A stretch of 64,000 nucleotides of DNA from NCBI GenBank assembly GCA_030062745.1, contig CP099854.1:9016014-9080013 (forward strand). The letters run 5' to 3'. Position numbers and translations under genes: made by a program. The notes under the pieces were generated by a model. The model did no database searches. It saw only the letters and a program-made list of their open reading frames with translations, and was not told where the DNA came from. Positions 45,030 to 57,259 of this stretch are shown piece by piece (positions within the stretch are counted from its first letter, which is position 1; every line of letters begins with the position of its first letter). The stretch comes from Capitulum mitella. Lineage: Eukaryota; Arthropoda; Thecostraca; Pollicipedomorpha; Pollicipedidae.

Positions 45030-46440
45030 TCCGAGGATGAAAAGATGAAAAACGTCACCACAAAACATGCCTGTCCAATGCTTTTGAGCCGGCTCGGGAC
45101 TATTCGGCAGATTATAACCCGAATTTTGTTATCAGTCATGGGAAAAAAAACAAGTCGACGTGATGGACCTACGAAAAAGAAACCGTAAGTCGCGTTTTGA
45201 AGGGTTTGTATTATCATTGGCAGAACGGAAGATTTAGGAGGAAGAGGGTCAGCTTCGTAACTGGATTAATGACGATGGGTATCTGCTTGACCCGCTTGGA
45301 TTGCTTGCTTTCCTGTTTCAGGAGTCAGATATCAAAGGGAAAAACATCTCCCTGCCGAGAGAAGAAACATTGGGCCTCTGCCTGCCTTTCATTTCGTCCT
45401 TTGACTGTGAGCGCCTTCCCGTCTCCACCCAGTCGCCTGTTTGCTGTGTCTGCTGGCGTCGACGGAGGAAGATGTGGACGGATTTCTATTGTCCGTCGAG
45501 TGATGGGCAGGTCTCTAATGAGAAACTTGTGACGGCGCAGCCCAGTGCTATCGGATTTATATTATAGGATTTTCTACGCCGTTGCTTTTACATTTCTAAA
45601 TTTCTGGTGGCTTGAAATGCTGAGCACTCATACAAATGACTGTTCAGCACAAGGTAAACAAATTTATCCTATGGCAGACAGACTGGAAGATGATTTAAAA
45701 CCTTTCTGATGTCTCAGTTTTCGGAAATCTTCTAAGTTGAACCAGCTTCGCAATTTGACCATGTGTGCCTCTTCTGTGGCAGTCTGCTCCATGGTGAGGT
45801 GCAGGAAGGGGTCCACGTGACGTCACTCCCCCAAACACGGTCCAACATTGGCCTCCGCTGAGCCGGCCGCCCTGCTGGGGATGCCCCGTCACCGTCAGGA
45901 CGCGGTGCCGGCGGTCAAGTGCCGTGGCTGACAGCGGCGGAGCCGGGCTCGCCGCGGGAGGCGAAATCATCGCAAGGCTGAAATGTCCGCCGACGGCGCA
46001 CAGCCCGTCGCCGCGGCTGCGGCTACGGCAGCAATTGGTCGCGATGAACATGCAGTCGATGCGCCCTGAAGCCCGCGTCACCACCATCACGCACACGGTG
46101 GCCAGGAACGATGGCTCCGAGTGAATAGTCGACTTGACCTGGCCCCGAGGCGACGCTGTCGGCGTCTGAGTGGAGAGCCGTCACGGCGATAGCGGATTAT
46201 CGCGCTATCGGTCTGCTGTTAATCTGCGCTGAGGCGATTGGAAGAGGTCCTCAGACATCTGTTTATCGTCGGGCAAAGGCCAGGTGGCCAGCCAGCAACG
46301 GGCCGACCGTCGCCAGCGAACCCAATAAGGAGGGGGGCAGCGGCGGTCATGGGCCCCTCCGCTGCGGGCAAAAAGGGGGGAGGGCGAAAATATGTGAAAC
46401 GAAAGAACGGAAACAGGAATCGTGGAGCGTAGTGCAAACG
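45030..46440. other. Intergenic, GC-rich, with unassigned open frames
   Basis: A plus-strand stretch at 45230-45567 is open for about 110 codons (QLRNWINDDGYLLDPLGLLA, FLFQESDIKGKN, DCERLPVSTQSPVCCVCW). A minus-strand stretch at 45695-46133 is open with high third-position G/C (STIHSEPSFLATVCVMVVTR, IDCMFIATNCCRSRSRGDGL). Neither has a recognised domain or a complete gene structure. They could be exons of an unrecognised gene. Confidence 0.3.
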
Positions 46441-46442
46441 CT

Positions 46443-48130
46443 TAGTCCGCGCCCGACTGACTGACGACGCCAACGACGCCCGACGGGGGAGGGGGTTGAC
46501 CGCCCCTGCAAGTCACGAATGATCGCACGCTAGAAATCAGCACACTGCTTGAAAGCTTGTGACAAGTAGAGCTCGAAACTCGTCTCATTTTTATTTTTGG
46601 ATATATGCAAGTCATTTGAGCCCTATATATGTTTTGTTAGCTTACTGCGTGAAACCGAGAGGCGGCCCGGATCTTAAGGGCTGTGATTAATAAAGTCCAG
46701 GTAAAAATACCAACGAACATATAAAAGGCTGTAGACGCCGATACACGCGTAATCTCTCTAATTTGTTCAATATATACACCAAAACGTTGAGTTAAGGACA
46801 CGGCGATTTTTGCGCAGACTGCCGGCGGGCGCTGTGGCCAAACGCAGTTTGGAATTAACGGGAACTAGTTTCAGCGTTTCTCTGTTTTCGCGATATAGGC
46901 CTTTCCATATGATATTTCTTGATCTTAGTAGTTCTTGTGATGATCTCTCTTGCTTAAATCTACCTAAATGGCGGACCTTTATTTGCGAGAGACTGTTTAT
47001 TTACAAAATGTGCAATTTTGTGAACATTTTAGGACTTTGCGGTATTACTTCCAGCTCTGTGAGCCACTGCTGCCATTTTCCACCCGTTCTGTGTAGTTCA
47101 TCACCGATTTCTTTAAGAAATATTTTTGGTGCCCCACCGGGACCTTTCCTGTTAGTTGCATGTAATCACACAGTTACACACACACACACTATGTAAACGG
47201 CAGTGGTTTCATTTTTTTTCGGCACCCTTGCGGGACTGTCTTGACCACTCGCTTACTATCGCTCCCCAGGTGGCACTTATGCACACACGAGGGCTATCCC
47301 GATTCCTCGGGCCCGGTGAATCAGAGGACTGCTCCGGTGACATGAGGCGAGGCCGTGCCCTCGGGAAGTGTCACCGTACCGAAGGACCTATTTTAAGGTG
47401 GATCACGCCCGTGTATCCATTGCCGCGGATGTTGGACGGTACAGCGGTCATCCCGCGACAAGGCGAACACTTTCCAGTTGCTGCCATCTCCTGGGTAGGA
47501 GCCGGTCGAGAAAAAAGAAAAAAAAGTCTGCCACGTGTCAGGCTTGATCCGTAGGCTTCCCACTTACCGGTTACGCGCATCTACCGTATGTGCCACCGGG
47601 ACGGTTTTCATCACCGATTTTGACGGCGATGCATTTTGGCTCACAACAGCTATTCGTGACCTGATCTCAGGTCAAGGGCTGGAAGTTTCTGGCATTTTTC
47701 CTGTCGACAGCAACTGTATGTCTGCATCACCCCACACCAAAAATATTATAAAAAAATCGTCAGTTTCCGAAAAAAGACATGTCTCGAAAATGGAATTGAA
47801 TCTAGGTCCGTGACCCTGAAAATCTCTCATAAAAATCTGAGATAGCTGAATTGTTCCACCTACCAAGATCTATAATCCCCGGAAGTTTTATTGCGATGTC
47901 ATGTTTTCTAAAGAAGTTTCATGGCGCTGAATTTTTTTGACATAGTTCCACATGACGTGACCTAGGTGAGATGCCTGACTTGACCTCAGGTGACCTGACG
48001 CACAAGATGTAAAAATGGATAAGCAAAAGGCACAAAAAGTTTCGTGGCGATACGTTTGTTCGTTCTCTCGCAATCTTGGAAAAACTTCAGGGGGACGGTC
48101 AACTGCCCCCCCCCCCCGGTCGGGGACATT
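46443..48130 (+). mobile_element. TTAA-type element, family 2, copy 3 (with insertion)
   Basis: It matches family 2 from TCCGCGCCCGACTGACTGAC to GGACGGTCAACTGCCCCCC, including GAAAGCTTGTGACAAGTAGAG and ACGTTGAGTTAAGGACACGG. The terminal TTAA is mutated on both sides. It is split by a 496-bp insertion at 47111-47606. Confidence 0.75.
47111..47606. mobile_element. Insertion with a 14-bp target-site duplication
   Basis: TTCATCACCGATTT occurs on both sides (47097-47110 and 47607-47620) and the family 2 sequence continues across it. The insert has a CA microsatellite near 47175, a purine-rich run (GAAAAAAGAAAAAAAAG, 47507-47524) and a minus-strand frame reading PTQEMAATGKCSPCRGMTA, then VPSNIRGNGYTGVIHLKIG. 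The duplication length suits LINE-mobilised DNA, but the insert is not identified. Confidence 0.6.
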
Positions 48131-48808
48131 TTGATCGGTCTTGATGAAGTGAATATGAAATGAATGCGAAATGAATGAAAATGAAATGAAATGAAAATGA
48201 AAAGAAAAAATGAAGACATCGGCCCAATTTGGCGGATGAAATCCTCCTTCACGTCTGCAAATTTTAATGCACAGGTTCGCACCCGCTGTTTTTCGCCTGC
48301 AGAAAGATCAAAGACTTCGCTATCTTGTCAAGATAACTTGCGATAGCTTCTTATCTACAGTCTCACTTTTAGCTGAGCCCTCCGCAGATGTTTTATACGT
48401 ACCCCACCCCTTTTTAGAACGCTCCCTCCTTCATGTGAAATTCTAGTCTCGACCCTCTTGTGACCTCGTTTCCGAGCCGGAGAGCACGTTTGCCTGTTAC
48501 ACCCCCTGTTACCGTCACTTCAGAACCTCCTCTTCCAGTTTTCCACAATGCGCAGATCCCAGAGACTCAAGCGGGAAGGCCGGTTACCAACCGCGCCAGA
48601 GGGCCGCTTTGGTCGCATGCGTCGACCCTGTGAAAGGAAAAGGAACATGCATAACCTGCATCAGTAGGTGTCATGGATATCAAAAATACAAAAATAACTG
48701 GTGCTTATCTCGAAAATTCCTCCTAAATGTCGAAACTCCCTTGATGTCATCGGTCTCTCATTCTTATGACATTTTAACTGGACACAAAGGCCTTTATCCG
48801 CATATTTT
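48131..48808. other. Intergenic, no gene seen
   Basis: A GAAATGAAATGAAAATGAAA tract lies at 48155-48215. No supported gene or family match. Confidence 0.4.
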
Positions 48809-49062
48809 TCAACCCGCGCCCGGCTGACGATCGGCGCCGATGACGGCCGACTGGGGAGGGGGCGGTTGACCGTCCCCTCTAACTCACGAACAGCTGGTCG
48901 CATGATAAAAATAAACACACCGTTGGAAAGCTCGTGACAAGTAGGACTCGAAATTGGTCTCTTTTAGTTGTGGATAATATGTAAACCATTTACGCCCTAT
49001 ATACGTTTTCTCACAGCCGACTGCATGAAACCGAGAAGAGGCCTAAGTCTAAAGGACTGTGA
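48809..49062 (+). mobile_element. TTAA-type element, family 2, copy 4 (truncated)
   Basis: Family 2 left end (AACCCGCGCCCGGCTGACG, GGCGGTTGACCGTCCCC, GTTGGAAAGCTCGTGACAAG) running to AAGGACTGTGATTAA, where the next copy begins. Confidence 0.75.
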
Positions 49063-50306
49063 TTAAGCCGCCCCCGACTAAAGGGTGCAGTTAACTGCGC
49101 CCCCCCCCCCTCCCCTGAGGTTTTTCTGGGATTACGGAAGAACGAACAAACACAGAGCCACGAGGCCTCCTGCACCTTTTGCTTGATCATTTTTACACCT
49201 TGTGTCAAAGTTATGACCACAGGTCAGGTCAGGTGCCTGACCTAGGTCAGGTCAAACAGACCTATGTTCAAAAAATTTAGTCCCCTTCAACTTTTTCGCA
49301 AAACAAGACATCACAATAATATTTTCAGAAAAACCTCAGGAATTAGTCATCTTGATAGATGCAACAAATCTGCTATCTCAGATTTTTCAGAATTTTCCCG
49401 ATCATTGACCTAAGTTCAAGTCCATTTCTAAGACATGTCGTGGTCTTTTCAGAAATTGACGAGATATTTCATAACATTTTTAGTGTGGAGTGAAACAGAC
49501 ATCTAGTTACCGTCATTGGGCAAAGTATCAATGACTTCCAGCCATTGACCTGAGGTCAGGTCATGAATAACTGCAGTGAGCCAAAATGCACCACCGTCAA
49601 AATCAGCGATGAACTACTCAGAATGGGTACAAAATGGCAGAACTAGCTTGCACGGACGTAAGTAATACCAGGAACCTCAAAAAGTTTGAAAAATTGCATA
49701 TTTTGGAAATAAACAGGTTCTTGCGAATAAAGCTACGCCAGTTGTGTAGATTAGCAACTAATGATTTTTTCCAAAATTTAAGCATGAAAAACCATCACAA
49801 GAACCACTAACGTCAATAAAAGTTACATGGAAAGACTTTTTTCGCGAAAATAAAGGAACGCTAAAATTAGTTCCCGTCAATTTGTCACTGCATACGGCTG
49901 CGGCGCACGTCGACAGCCTGCGCGAGAATTGTCGTGTCTTGAACTCAACGTTTCGGCGTATATATTGAACAAATCTGAGAACTTAGATGTGTATCGGCAT
50001 TTGCGGACCTTTACTTGTGCGCTGTTACCTTTACATATGCGTAATTAGTTACAGCCCTTGAGATTCAGGCCATTTGTCGGTCTCATGCTGTCGGCTAAGA
50101 GAAAACATGTATAGGACGTAAATTGCTTACATATTATCCAAAACTAACAAATGAGACCAGTTTCGAGCTCTACTCGTCACAAGCTTTCAAAGGGTGTGCT
50201 TATTTTTATCGTGCGACCAACTGTTCGTGAGTTAAAGGAGGGGCGGCCAACTGCCCCCCCCCCGCCGGGCATGGTCGTAACCGACCAACGGTCGTGCGCG
50301 GGCTAA
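49063..50306 (-). mobile_element. TTAA-flanked element, family 2, copy 5
   Basis: Inverted orientation, starting at a TTAA inside copy 4 (TTAAGCCGCCCCCGAC) and ending GGTCGTGCGCGGGCTAA. Hairpins near both ends, and an interior of AGGTCAGGTCAGGTGCCTG-type motifs. Close to copy 2 along its length. Confidence 0.85.
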
Positions 50307-51251
50307 ATCTTTTATCTATGTTAAGAAGAAAGGGATTTTCAAAATTCACAAGTGTATCCCGGGCACATAAAAAGGTGTTCAAGTTTTTCGAAAATGTTTA
50401 TGCATTCTACAGTGTATGTTGGGACTGACGAACTTCTCTGAATTCGGAAAACGTTTCCATACGTATCAGATGACATGTTGCATACATATGACAAATGCCC
50501 ATAGGTGGATCCATTTAGCAGAAAAAGTGAGGTAACTTTCTACATTGAACTCTTTGTGAACTATTGGTAAACGGGCTATCAGATTCAACCATTGTGTGAA
50601 TGCTATTTTGTATCTTGCTGAACGTTCGCATTTCGAGATCATAAGCGCATCGCATTTTGAAATACTTGAACCTTAGGCGTAAACAGGGCACATATAAAGG
50701 GTCGATTTTGGATAAATATGAAGTTTTTGTCATATTTCCTGAATCTTGTGAGATTGTGTGTCAAGAAAATTTTTCATATGTGTCACATGCCATATTATGT
50801 TAACGTTGCAAGTGTTCATAGGTGGATCCAGGTGCCAGGAAAAGAAGGATTATTAACTTCATGGTGATAGCTGTGTTCTATTCTGTAAAACGAGGCATAA
50901 ACTGAATAAAATTTTCCTTTTTATGTTGTTCTGGAGCCGCCTCTGACTTTTACCTCCACTGAAATATAAGCCATTTGATCGTAATGTATACGGAGCAAAC
51001 AAAACCAGTTACACAGATCCAGATGTCTGTTAGTCTACAGAACTGAAAGCGCGGTATTCCTCAAACATGTCTCCGAAAAACGTGCTCTGGCACCGCCTTT
51101 GGAGGAGGTGAATTTTTGAAAACACTTATTTGCGAAAACATTGATTTTGGAAAAGTCACTAAGTGTCGTGAAGCACCTTCCAAAAGCCCGGCAATGACAA
51201 GCAAAAAACCGGAGGGGGACCTGTCCACCCCCTAACACGGAACAGGGTTAG
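50307..51251 (+). mobile_element. Degenerate family 1 end fragment and flanking sequence
   Basis: Only the last about 210 bp (51040 onward: TCGTGAAGCACCTTCCAAAA, GCAAAAAACCGGAGG, GGAACAGGGTTA) are convincingly family 1, forward orientation. The left part has two copies of a short block (CATAGGTGGATCCA at 50501 and 50819) but no clear assignment. Confidence 0.45.
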
Positions 51252-51404
51252 GTGTCAGCAAGACCAGAGGTAGCGTGTTTCCCTGTTTTTGTCTGACAAG
51301 GGTCTGATGTGACGTCCCATGTGACGCGAAGATGTGCCGGGCCGCCAGTCCCGAAGCAGTGTACTGACGTTTTCATCTCTTCGCATGTGACACAGTCTCA
51401 GTTG

Positions 51405-51533
51405 GAGTGCATCAAGTTCCTTCGAAACAACGGCAGATGTCTTCTTGGCGTTACCCAGTGTGCTTGTGAACAGGACCAGGCGGCGGCTCTGTCGCCTTGG
51501 CTTCGGCGCAGCAGGTCGCAGAAGGTGCCGTGA
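51405..51533 (+). CDS. Possible terminal exon, unknown product
   Basis: After a good acceptor (TTCGCATGTGACACAG) the frame reads SQLECIKFLRNNGRCLLGVT, then QCACEQDQAAALSPWLRRSR, ending SQKVP and TGA. Three cysteines and a basic end are visible. No family is recognised and no partner exon was found. The antisense frame is open too. Confidence 0.25.
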   Translation, partial: ECIKFLRNNGRCLLGVTQCACEQDQAAALSPWLRRSRSQKVP

Positions 51534-52630
51534 ACCCGATGAAGATTGTTCAGATGCACCTCAGAATCACTGTTCTTGAAACTGGTTATCGCTGTGGGCA
51601 GTTCCCATGTTGCTTTTAAAAACGTCCTCACGTCCTCGCTATTGTCTGTGTATCTTCGCAGGCTGGCAGGCCTTCATCTACCGTGAGTAGAGTTGAACTC
51701 CCGTGGAACAGACAGATACACTGCCGAGGATCGCGGGAAGGACGATAGACAACGGGCGCGGCGAATGCACGCGCTGATTATCGACGTTAGCGACAGGCGC
51801 TGTCAGTTTTGATGAGTTACGCTGTGCAAATAGGCGGCGATGGTTGCCGTGTGATAGGTGTGTCCGTTGCGCCACACACTGCAATACTGATAAAACGTGA
51901 AGCGTAGTTTTCGGTGCATTTACCTTTTCTCGGTTTCGGTAACGATCGCCATTTGCAAGCGATTTGGTGTGCTTACCTTCACCGCCAGAATGCGCATTCG
52001 TACAAGAGCTGAGATCCCACCAAGCTGATGGGGAGCAACTCTATACGGTCCGAAGTTTGTGGGGGAAATTCCTCCACATTTCCCAGGTGTCGCCGCCCCT
52101 GACAACGTCACAAAACAGGAATCGCGCGAACCAACTTGAAACTGTTGCTTAGCTGAACAACAAAATCGGCGATTTGACGGAATGGTTATGTAAAAAAAAA
52201 AAAAACTACAAAACAATGCAGTGAAAATGAAAAACCAAACGAAGTGACTGGATTTCATCCTTAAAAACAGGACCCTTGGGCCGGACCATTGGTACTCGTC
52301 AAAGGTTGCAAGTAAGAGCTGGTGCTCATGCGGAGATTAAATACCTTTGATTAACCGTCGATTAGTGCCCTAGCATTGTTTTATTTATTACAGTTTTGCA
52401 AATTTTCCCTACTTTTACCAGATTTCATCCCGTACTGGAGGAGCCTATACCGCCGAAAGCCTCTCCTATGGCAGTGCCTGGCGTTTTCTGCGATATCAGC
52501 CAAGGCTGACGATCTCGGGGGATGGAGAGGGTCCTGTCCAGTCCAGACGCTGGGGGATCAGGACCGTCCAGACCCCTGATACTCAGGATTTTGACATTAA
52601 GCCTATGGCAGTCACTGGAAAGAAACTGTC
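51534..52630. other. Intergenic, no gene seen
   Basis: Short open frames on both strands without splice or codon support; an A-run at 52193-52204. Confidence 0.4.
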
Positions 52631-53936
52631 TAATCACGCGCACTGGTAAGGGGTGTCAAGGTCAACTTTTTGTGCCCCCCGTTTCTCTTAAATATCTCGA
52701 GAACGGATCGGAGCTGGTTGCTGCTACTTTGTGACTCTTATGGCAGTTGAACATGTCGTCAACTGACGCAGAAAAATCGGAAATCGGCAGGAGATTTTTG
52801 AATTTTCAAGCGTTTGAAATCAGGCAAACAACGAAAAAGACTGTTGTCGCGGACAAATAGGAACTTTGTAAAATGACTAGCATTCTTCCCACCTTTTAAA
52901 CACAATGACGCGACGTCATCCGGGCATACGTGATGGGTGTACTTAAACCAAAGCCAGGGTCAATAAGGGTCAAGGTCAACAAAGGTCAAGGTCAACCAGC
53001 TTGTAACCTGATCCAGATTTGCGCGCAACATGTCGGCTTGTATAAAATATGCATTCAAAGACCTAATAAAACACGTGTGCGCACACTGATACGTTTACAT
53101 ATACCAGTTTCAATGAAGGTCAAGGTCATCAAAGGTCAAGGTCAAATATCTTGTGGCTTGGTCCAGATTTGCTTTGCGACATGTCGATTTTATGGAATAC
53201 ACATTCAAAAACCCTAATAAAAACACGTATGCGCATATGGATGCTCTTTTATATACCAAATTCATTTCAGGTTAAGGTCACCAAAGGTCAAGGGTGACTA
53301 TTTTGTGACCTAGTGAAGATTTGCTTCCCAATATGTTGATTTCTATCAAATATGCATTCAAAGATCCTACTAAAAACACGTTTGGCACATTGATACTCAC
53401 ATATACATAGATACGTACATACACATACATACATAAATATAAATGCTGGAAGTGACCAAATGTACCGATGTTCGCCACCTTCACCGAAAATACGCCAAAA
53501 GATACAGTCAAGCTATCCCGTGTTGCTCGAAATCTGATCTGCAAAAGATGAAAAAATGACGCCACAGGTCAATGGCCTGACACGACCTGGACCCGAATTC
53601 CTCAGTCAAGACGCCATATAAATGGAAATCGTCTTATTCCACGTTTTAACTTTCAGACAAACAACCTTTTCCCGTTTCGTTTGAAAAGTCGTACTGAATG
53701 GCCTGTACTGCCTGTGCGAGCCGAGGTGTCCAGAGTTGACTTTTCGACACCAATTGACGTTGGAGATATTGACCTAGGGTGGTGAAAATTGTACAAAATG
53801 TAAATAGTTATTGCTCCACCCTGTCAATAAAATTACATGTCTCTAGCTCTTTCCGTTTCTGAGATTGGAGGGGCACTTTCGTGCCTCCCCTTCCATTGCG
53901 AGTTAGCGCGAAACCCTCTTCCACTGCGCGGTTTAA
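52631..53936 (+). mobile_element. TTAA-flanked element, family 4, copy 2
   Basis: Matches 23896-25139 in direct orientation. The right end is intact (GCGCAGTGG seen inverted, GGTTTAAA) with a hairpin GGGGCAC-TTTC-GTGCCTCCCC just inside (about 53871-53890). The left TTAA has become TAAT. CTCGAGAACGGATCGG follows the left hairpin region. Short AGGTCA arrays lie at 52967-52999 and 53113-53147. Confidence 0.8.
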
Positions 53937-54340
53937 ACCCTGGGTGGACTCACCCCCAAGAATGTTCATGGATCTCCAGCCATGACGTCCCACCTCTGGA
54001 CTCGTCATCCCGACCACGCGCTACCGCCTGATCACGTGACCCGAGGGAGGGCTCGGCGCCGGCCGGCCGGCCAGTGCAAATACACCCAGGCCGACTCTGG
54101 CGTGTAATTGGCCAGTGCGAACTGTGCGCCGGCTAATCGTGTCTGTGATTGGCTGGCGACCGGTAGACTTTCGTGTCGATGGCAGAGCGTTTGTCCGGGA
54201 GTCTGGATTAGCTCGACGCCCACCCAGGACAGGACTGGACTCCAAGATGGCGGAGATGATTTGTTGAGCGGGCCTGTGATGGTATGACGCAGGGGACTCG
54301 TGGGACGTGGGCTTGCCTCTGCCGCGAAGGCGCTTAGTTC
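53937..54340 (+). promoter_or_regulatory. CpG-rich promoter-like island
   Basis: GC- and CpG-rich DNA carries two inverted CCAAT boxes (TAATTGGCCAG at 54106, TGATTGGCTGG at 54148) followed about 100 bp later by CCAAGATGGCGGAGATG (54242), which matches the YY1 site common at start regions. The order suits a plus-strand promoter. The ATG in the YY1 site opens only six codons. No gene could be followed downstream, so this is a suggestion only. Confidence 0.35.
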
Positions 54341-54758
54341 CCTGTAGTGATGGATCTGAACTGTGTGGCAAGGCGACCGATCTGTGCGCCCGCTGCAATT
54401 GACAGAAGTTTGTTGTCACCCTGTGTCCACCCCTGAAAACATTTTCAAGACATATCGTCATAGAAACCTGGTGTGCATCAAACTGAATCGACTGCTGAGA
54501 GTTTTTCAATCAAATCGGATGACTTGGTCTCAAATTCTCGGGGGGGGGGGGGGGAAGAAGGGCATAAGCCCCCTTTAGTAACACTAGATGAATGATTCGG
54601 TTCACCTCGGTAACCACATCACTGTGCACCATCGTGAACGGTTCAACACGTTCTGTGTATTGTCAACACCTCGCGGATTCTGCGTCATCTCGATTGTGTA
54701 AGCGCTGCCAATGAAAAATGCCCGCACTCGATCGAAACTGACAAAGATTCCTGACGTT

Positions 54759-55149
54759 TTAACCCTATTTCCGGTAGGGGAGGGGGCCGAATCCGTCCCT
54801 CGGGTTTTTTGCTTCCCAGTTCCAGCGTTTTCAACGCAGCTTCACAAAACTTGGCCACGCCTCCTGCCTGTTCCTTCTACGTACCGTAGCAAAATTTCGT
54901 AGTCTTATTTTGCTTAGGGGTGGAGCAGGGCAACGTTTTTCGGGACGCCTCACACCATTTTAGCCCTGTTGAAGGTAAAAGAAAAATGGCTGCCAGAAAT
55001 TAGGTTTTAACGACAGAACTTAAATCCTTGTAGCGGTGCATCAGTAAATAGTTCGGTGATCATACAAAGATTATTTTGGTAATCTGAGGTAACTTGATAA
55101 GGTCGGGTTACGAGCAAATGCAAAGAACAAAGAGCAAATGCAAAATTCG

Positions 55150-55204
<55 letters not shown>

Positions 55205-56004
55205 CATATATATGACACAGAAGGGTGCCTTTTACTCGTGTACCAGGTTTCAGGTTGGTATCAGGTTGGGTCACGGAGCTATGATCTAAAATGTCAGTGC
55301 GCGTACCGTATATCACGACAGCCGTAAAATGGGATTTTAGAAATAAGGTAAATTTAAATAATTGAGAACGTTTTTCATCAAAAAGAAATGCACTCAAGAT
55401 CATTCCTTGTGACTCTGAGGCCATTGGAGGTCATTTAAAGTCAAAGATCGTAAGTTGACCCGACAAACATTGGGACATGACAGTTCCTCCTTTTTCGTGT
55501 TCCTGGCGCCGCATGTACTAACATTATGCGAGCAATGTAATACGATTTGTACTTCTTCAGCATGACATAACTTGTAAAATCTTAACCGTGTTTTAACTTT
55601 CTCGTTAATTCAATTAAAGAAAGATAATAATCCTTCAATTTTTGGAACCCTTTGAACGCATAACGATTTTCTAAAAGATCAGAATGTATGAAACCGTGGT
55701 AAAAGTCCTATCCATAAGTTCTCGGTTCATACCCATTTCATCAAAATTGGTTCATAAACAGCAGAGATATAACAAGTCCAAAACACCCATATTTTGATAT
55801 GTTTGCCCCCTCCGTATCCACTCCATTCAAGATTTTGGGAAGTTCTTTTCATTAAAAATGCAGTTTACGTCGTGGCAAATCTACTGTCGTTGGTTGCAAC
55901 AAAATCGGATGTGCAGTTCTGGAGATATCGGGGGGGAGGGAATCTGCTCGCTCCCCGCTATCGGGAATCGGCCGTACCGTCTACCTCACCGGGCATAAGG
56001 TTAA
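54759..56004 (-). mobile_element. TTAA-flanked element, family 1, copy J
   Basis: Reverse orientation with TTAA at both borders (TTAACCCTATTTCCGGTAGG; CACCGGGCATAAGGTTAA). A (TA)n array of about 23 units (55154-55199) has grown at a point where other copies carry a short TATATAT. Confidence 0.88.
55154..55199. repeat. TA microsatellite inside a family 1 element
   Basis: Perfect (TA)n array followed by TGTATGCATATATATGACA, at the place of ATATATGAC in related copies. Confidence 0.95.
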
Positions 56005-57230
56005 CAAAATAAAAATGGAGACGATCATAATACCCTTCCCCGTACGGGAGTCCGTGCCAGGGGTATATAGGGGAATATGGCTAAACGTAAAGGCATTTTC
56101 ATGCTAATGGCAGACTCACGATATATCGGTAAATTCTTCTTTCCCTGTAAAGGCTGGAACACATGATATCGGTATTGGTAGCATTTGGTATCGGTAGCAT
56201 GGTATCGGTAGCACGGTATCGGTAGCATTTGTACTTCGCAGTTGCTTCAAGAAACACAACAGATCAATGATATGGTTGGGACGACAGAAAATTAGAGATT
56301 GACCGAATTCCATCTTATTGTGGAGGATATCTTCGACTGTGTAAGTTAACACACCTACAACTCACCGATGTGGAACGTTTTTTGAGTTGGTATAGCAAGA
56401 ACCACAAGTGGGAGCTGTTTCTGCTGGTGTAACGATATGAAGGTAATATCAAAATTTTCAAGAGTTGGTGTGGCAGCTCCTCAATGGGCTGCTATACCTT
56501 GGCCAATTGCAGATTTCTCTCGGGATTAGGGTAACATTCTTTCGCCAGTTTTGAAAATATTAGTTTATTTGATAAATATTGTTTGTCTCAGCATAAAACT
56601 TGTTTCATCTTCGTGGAAGATGGTGATCCAAAAGACATGCTCCAGATGCGTCTTCCGACGAAAGGAGTTCCTGGTCCCGACTGTCCCCTCCTGGCTCCGC
56701 CAACTGGACGCTCTTTGGACGTTTGCAGCGGTTTGTACGATGCGGCCCACGGGCCACTGAGCCGCGGACGTGTAGCGCCAGCGCGCCCTGGACGGATTTT
56801 CTATAGTTCCGGAGTGTCCCGTGACGTGTGCAATGGCAGATATGGACAAAGGAGTCAGCGGGCAAAGATAAACCTTTCGAAAATATACAGGGGTGTAGCC
56901 AGGATTCTGCCCAGGGGGAGGGAGGGGGGCAAATCGTAACCAATGGGGGCCTTCTCCAAGGGCGGATCCAGGATTTCGGCGAGGGGGTTGGAGGCGAATG
57001 GTCAGCGCAGGCCCCCATTTTTTACCTTCAAGTATTAAAAATGATGTAGTTTTGCTTTTTTGCCATATAAAACAACAAACAAAATTCGAACGCGTCACCT
57101 TATTTCAGAAAATTCTGCATTTTGTTCCCCAAGTGGCCAAAATATGACAAAGACGGCGAGATTTTAGACGGTTCTATCCCTCCCTCCGTTTGAAACGTCG
57201 TGTCTGTATCTGGTCCAGGAGCCCGTCTGC
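56005..57230. other. Intergenic, no supported gene
   Basis: It contains a tandem run of GGTATCGGTAGCA units (56168-56230), a GC-rich stretch at 56640-56860 with open frames on both strands, and transposon-end-like sequence (TAGCCAGGATTCTGCCCAGG at 56898, GCGGATCCAGGATTTCGGCG at 56962). None amounts to a gene. Confidence 0.4.
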
Positions 57231-57259
57231 CCCCCCCCCTCCCGTATCTTCTGGGGATA

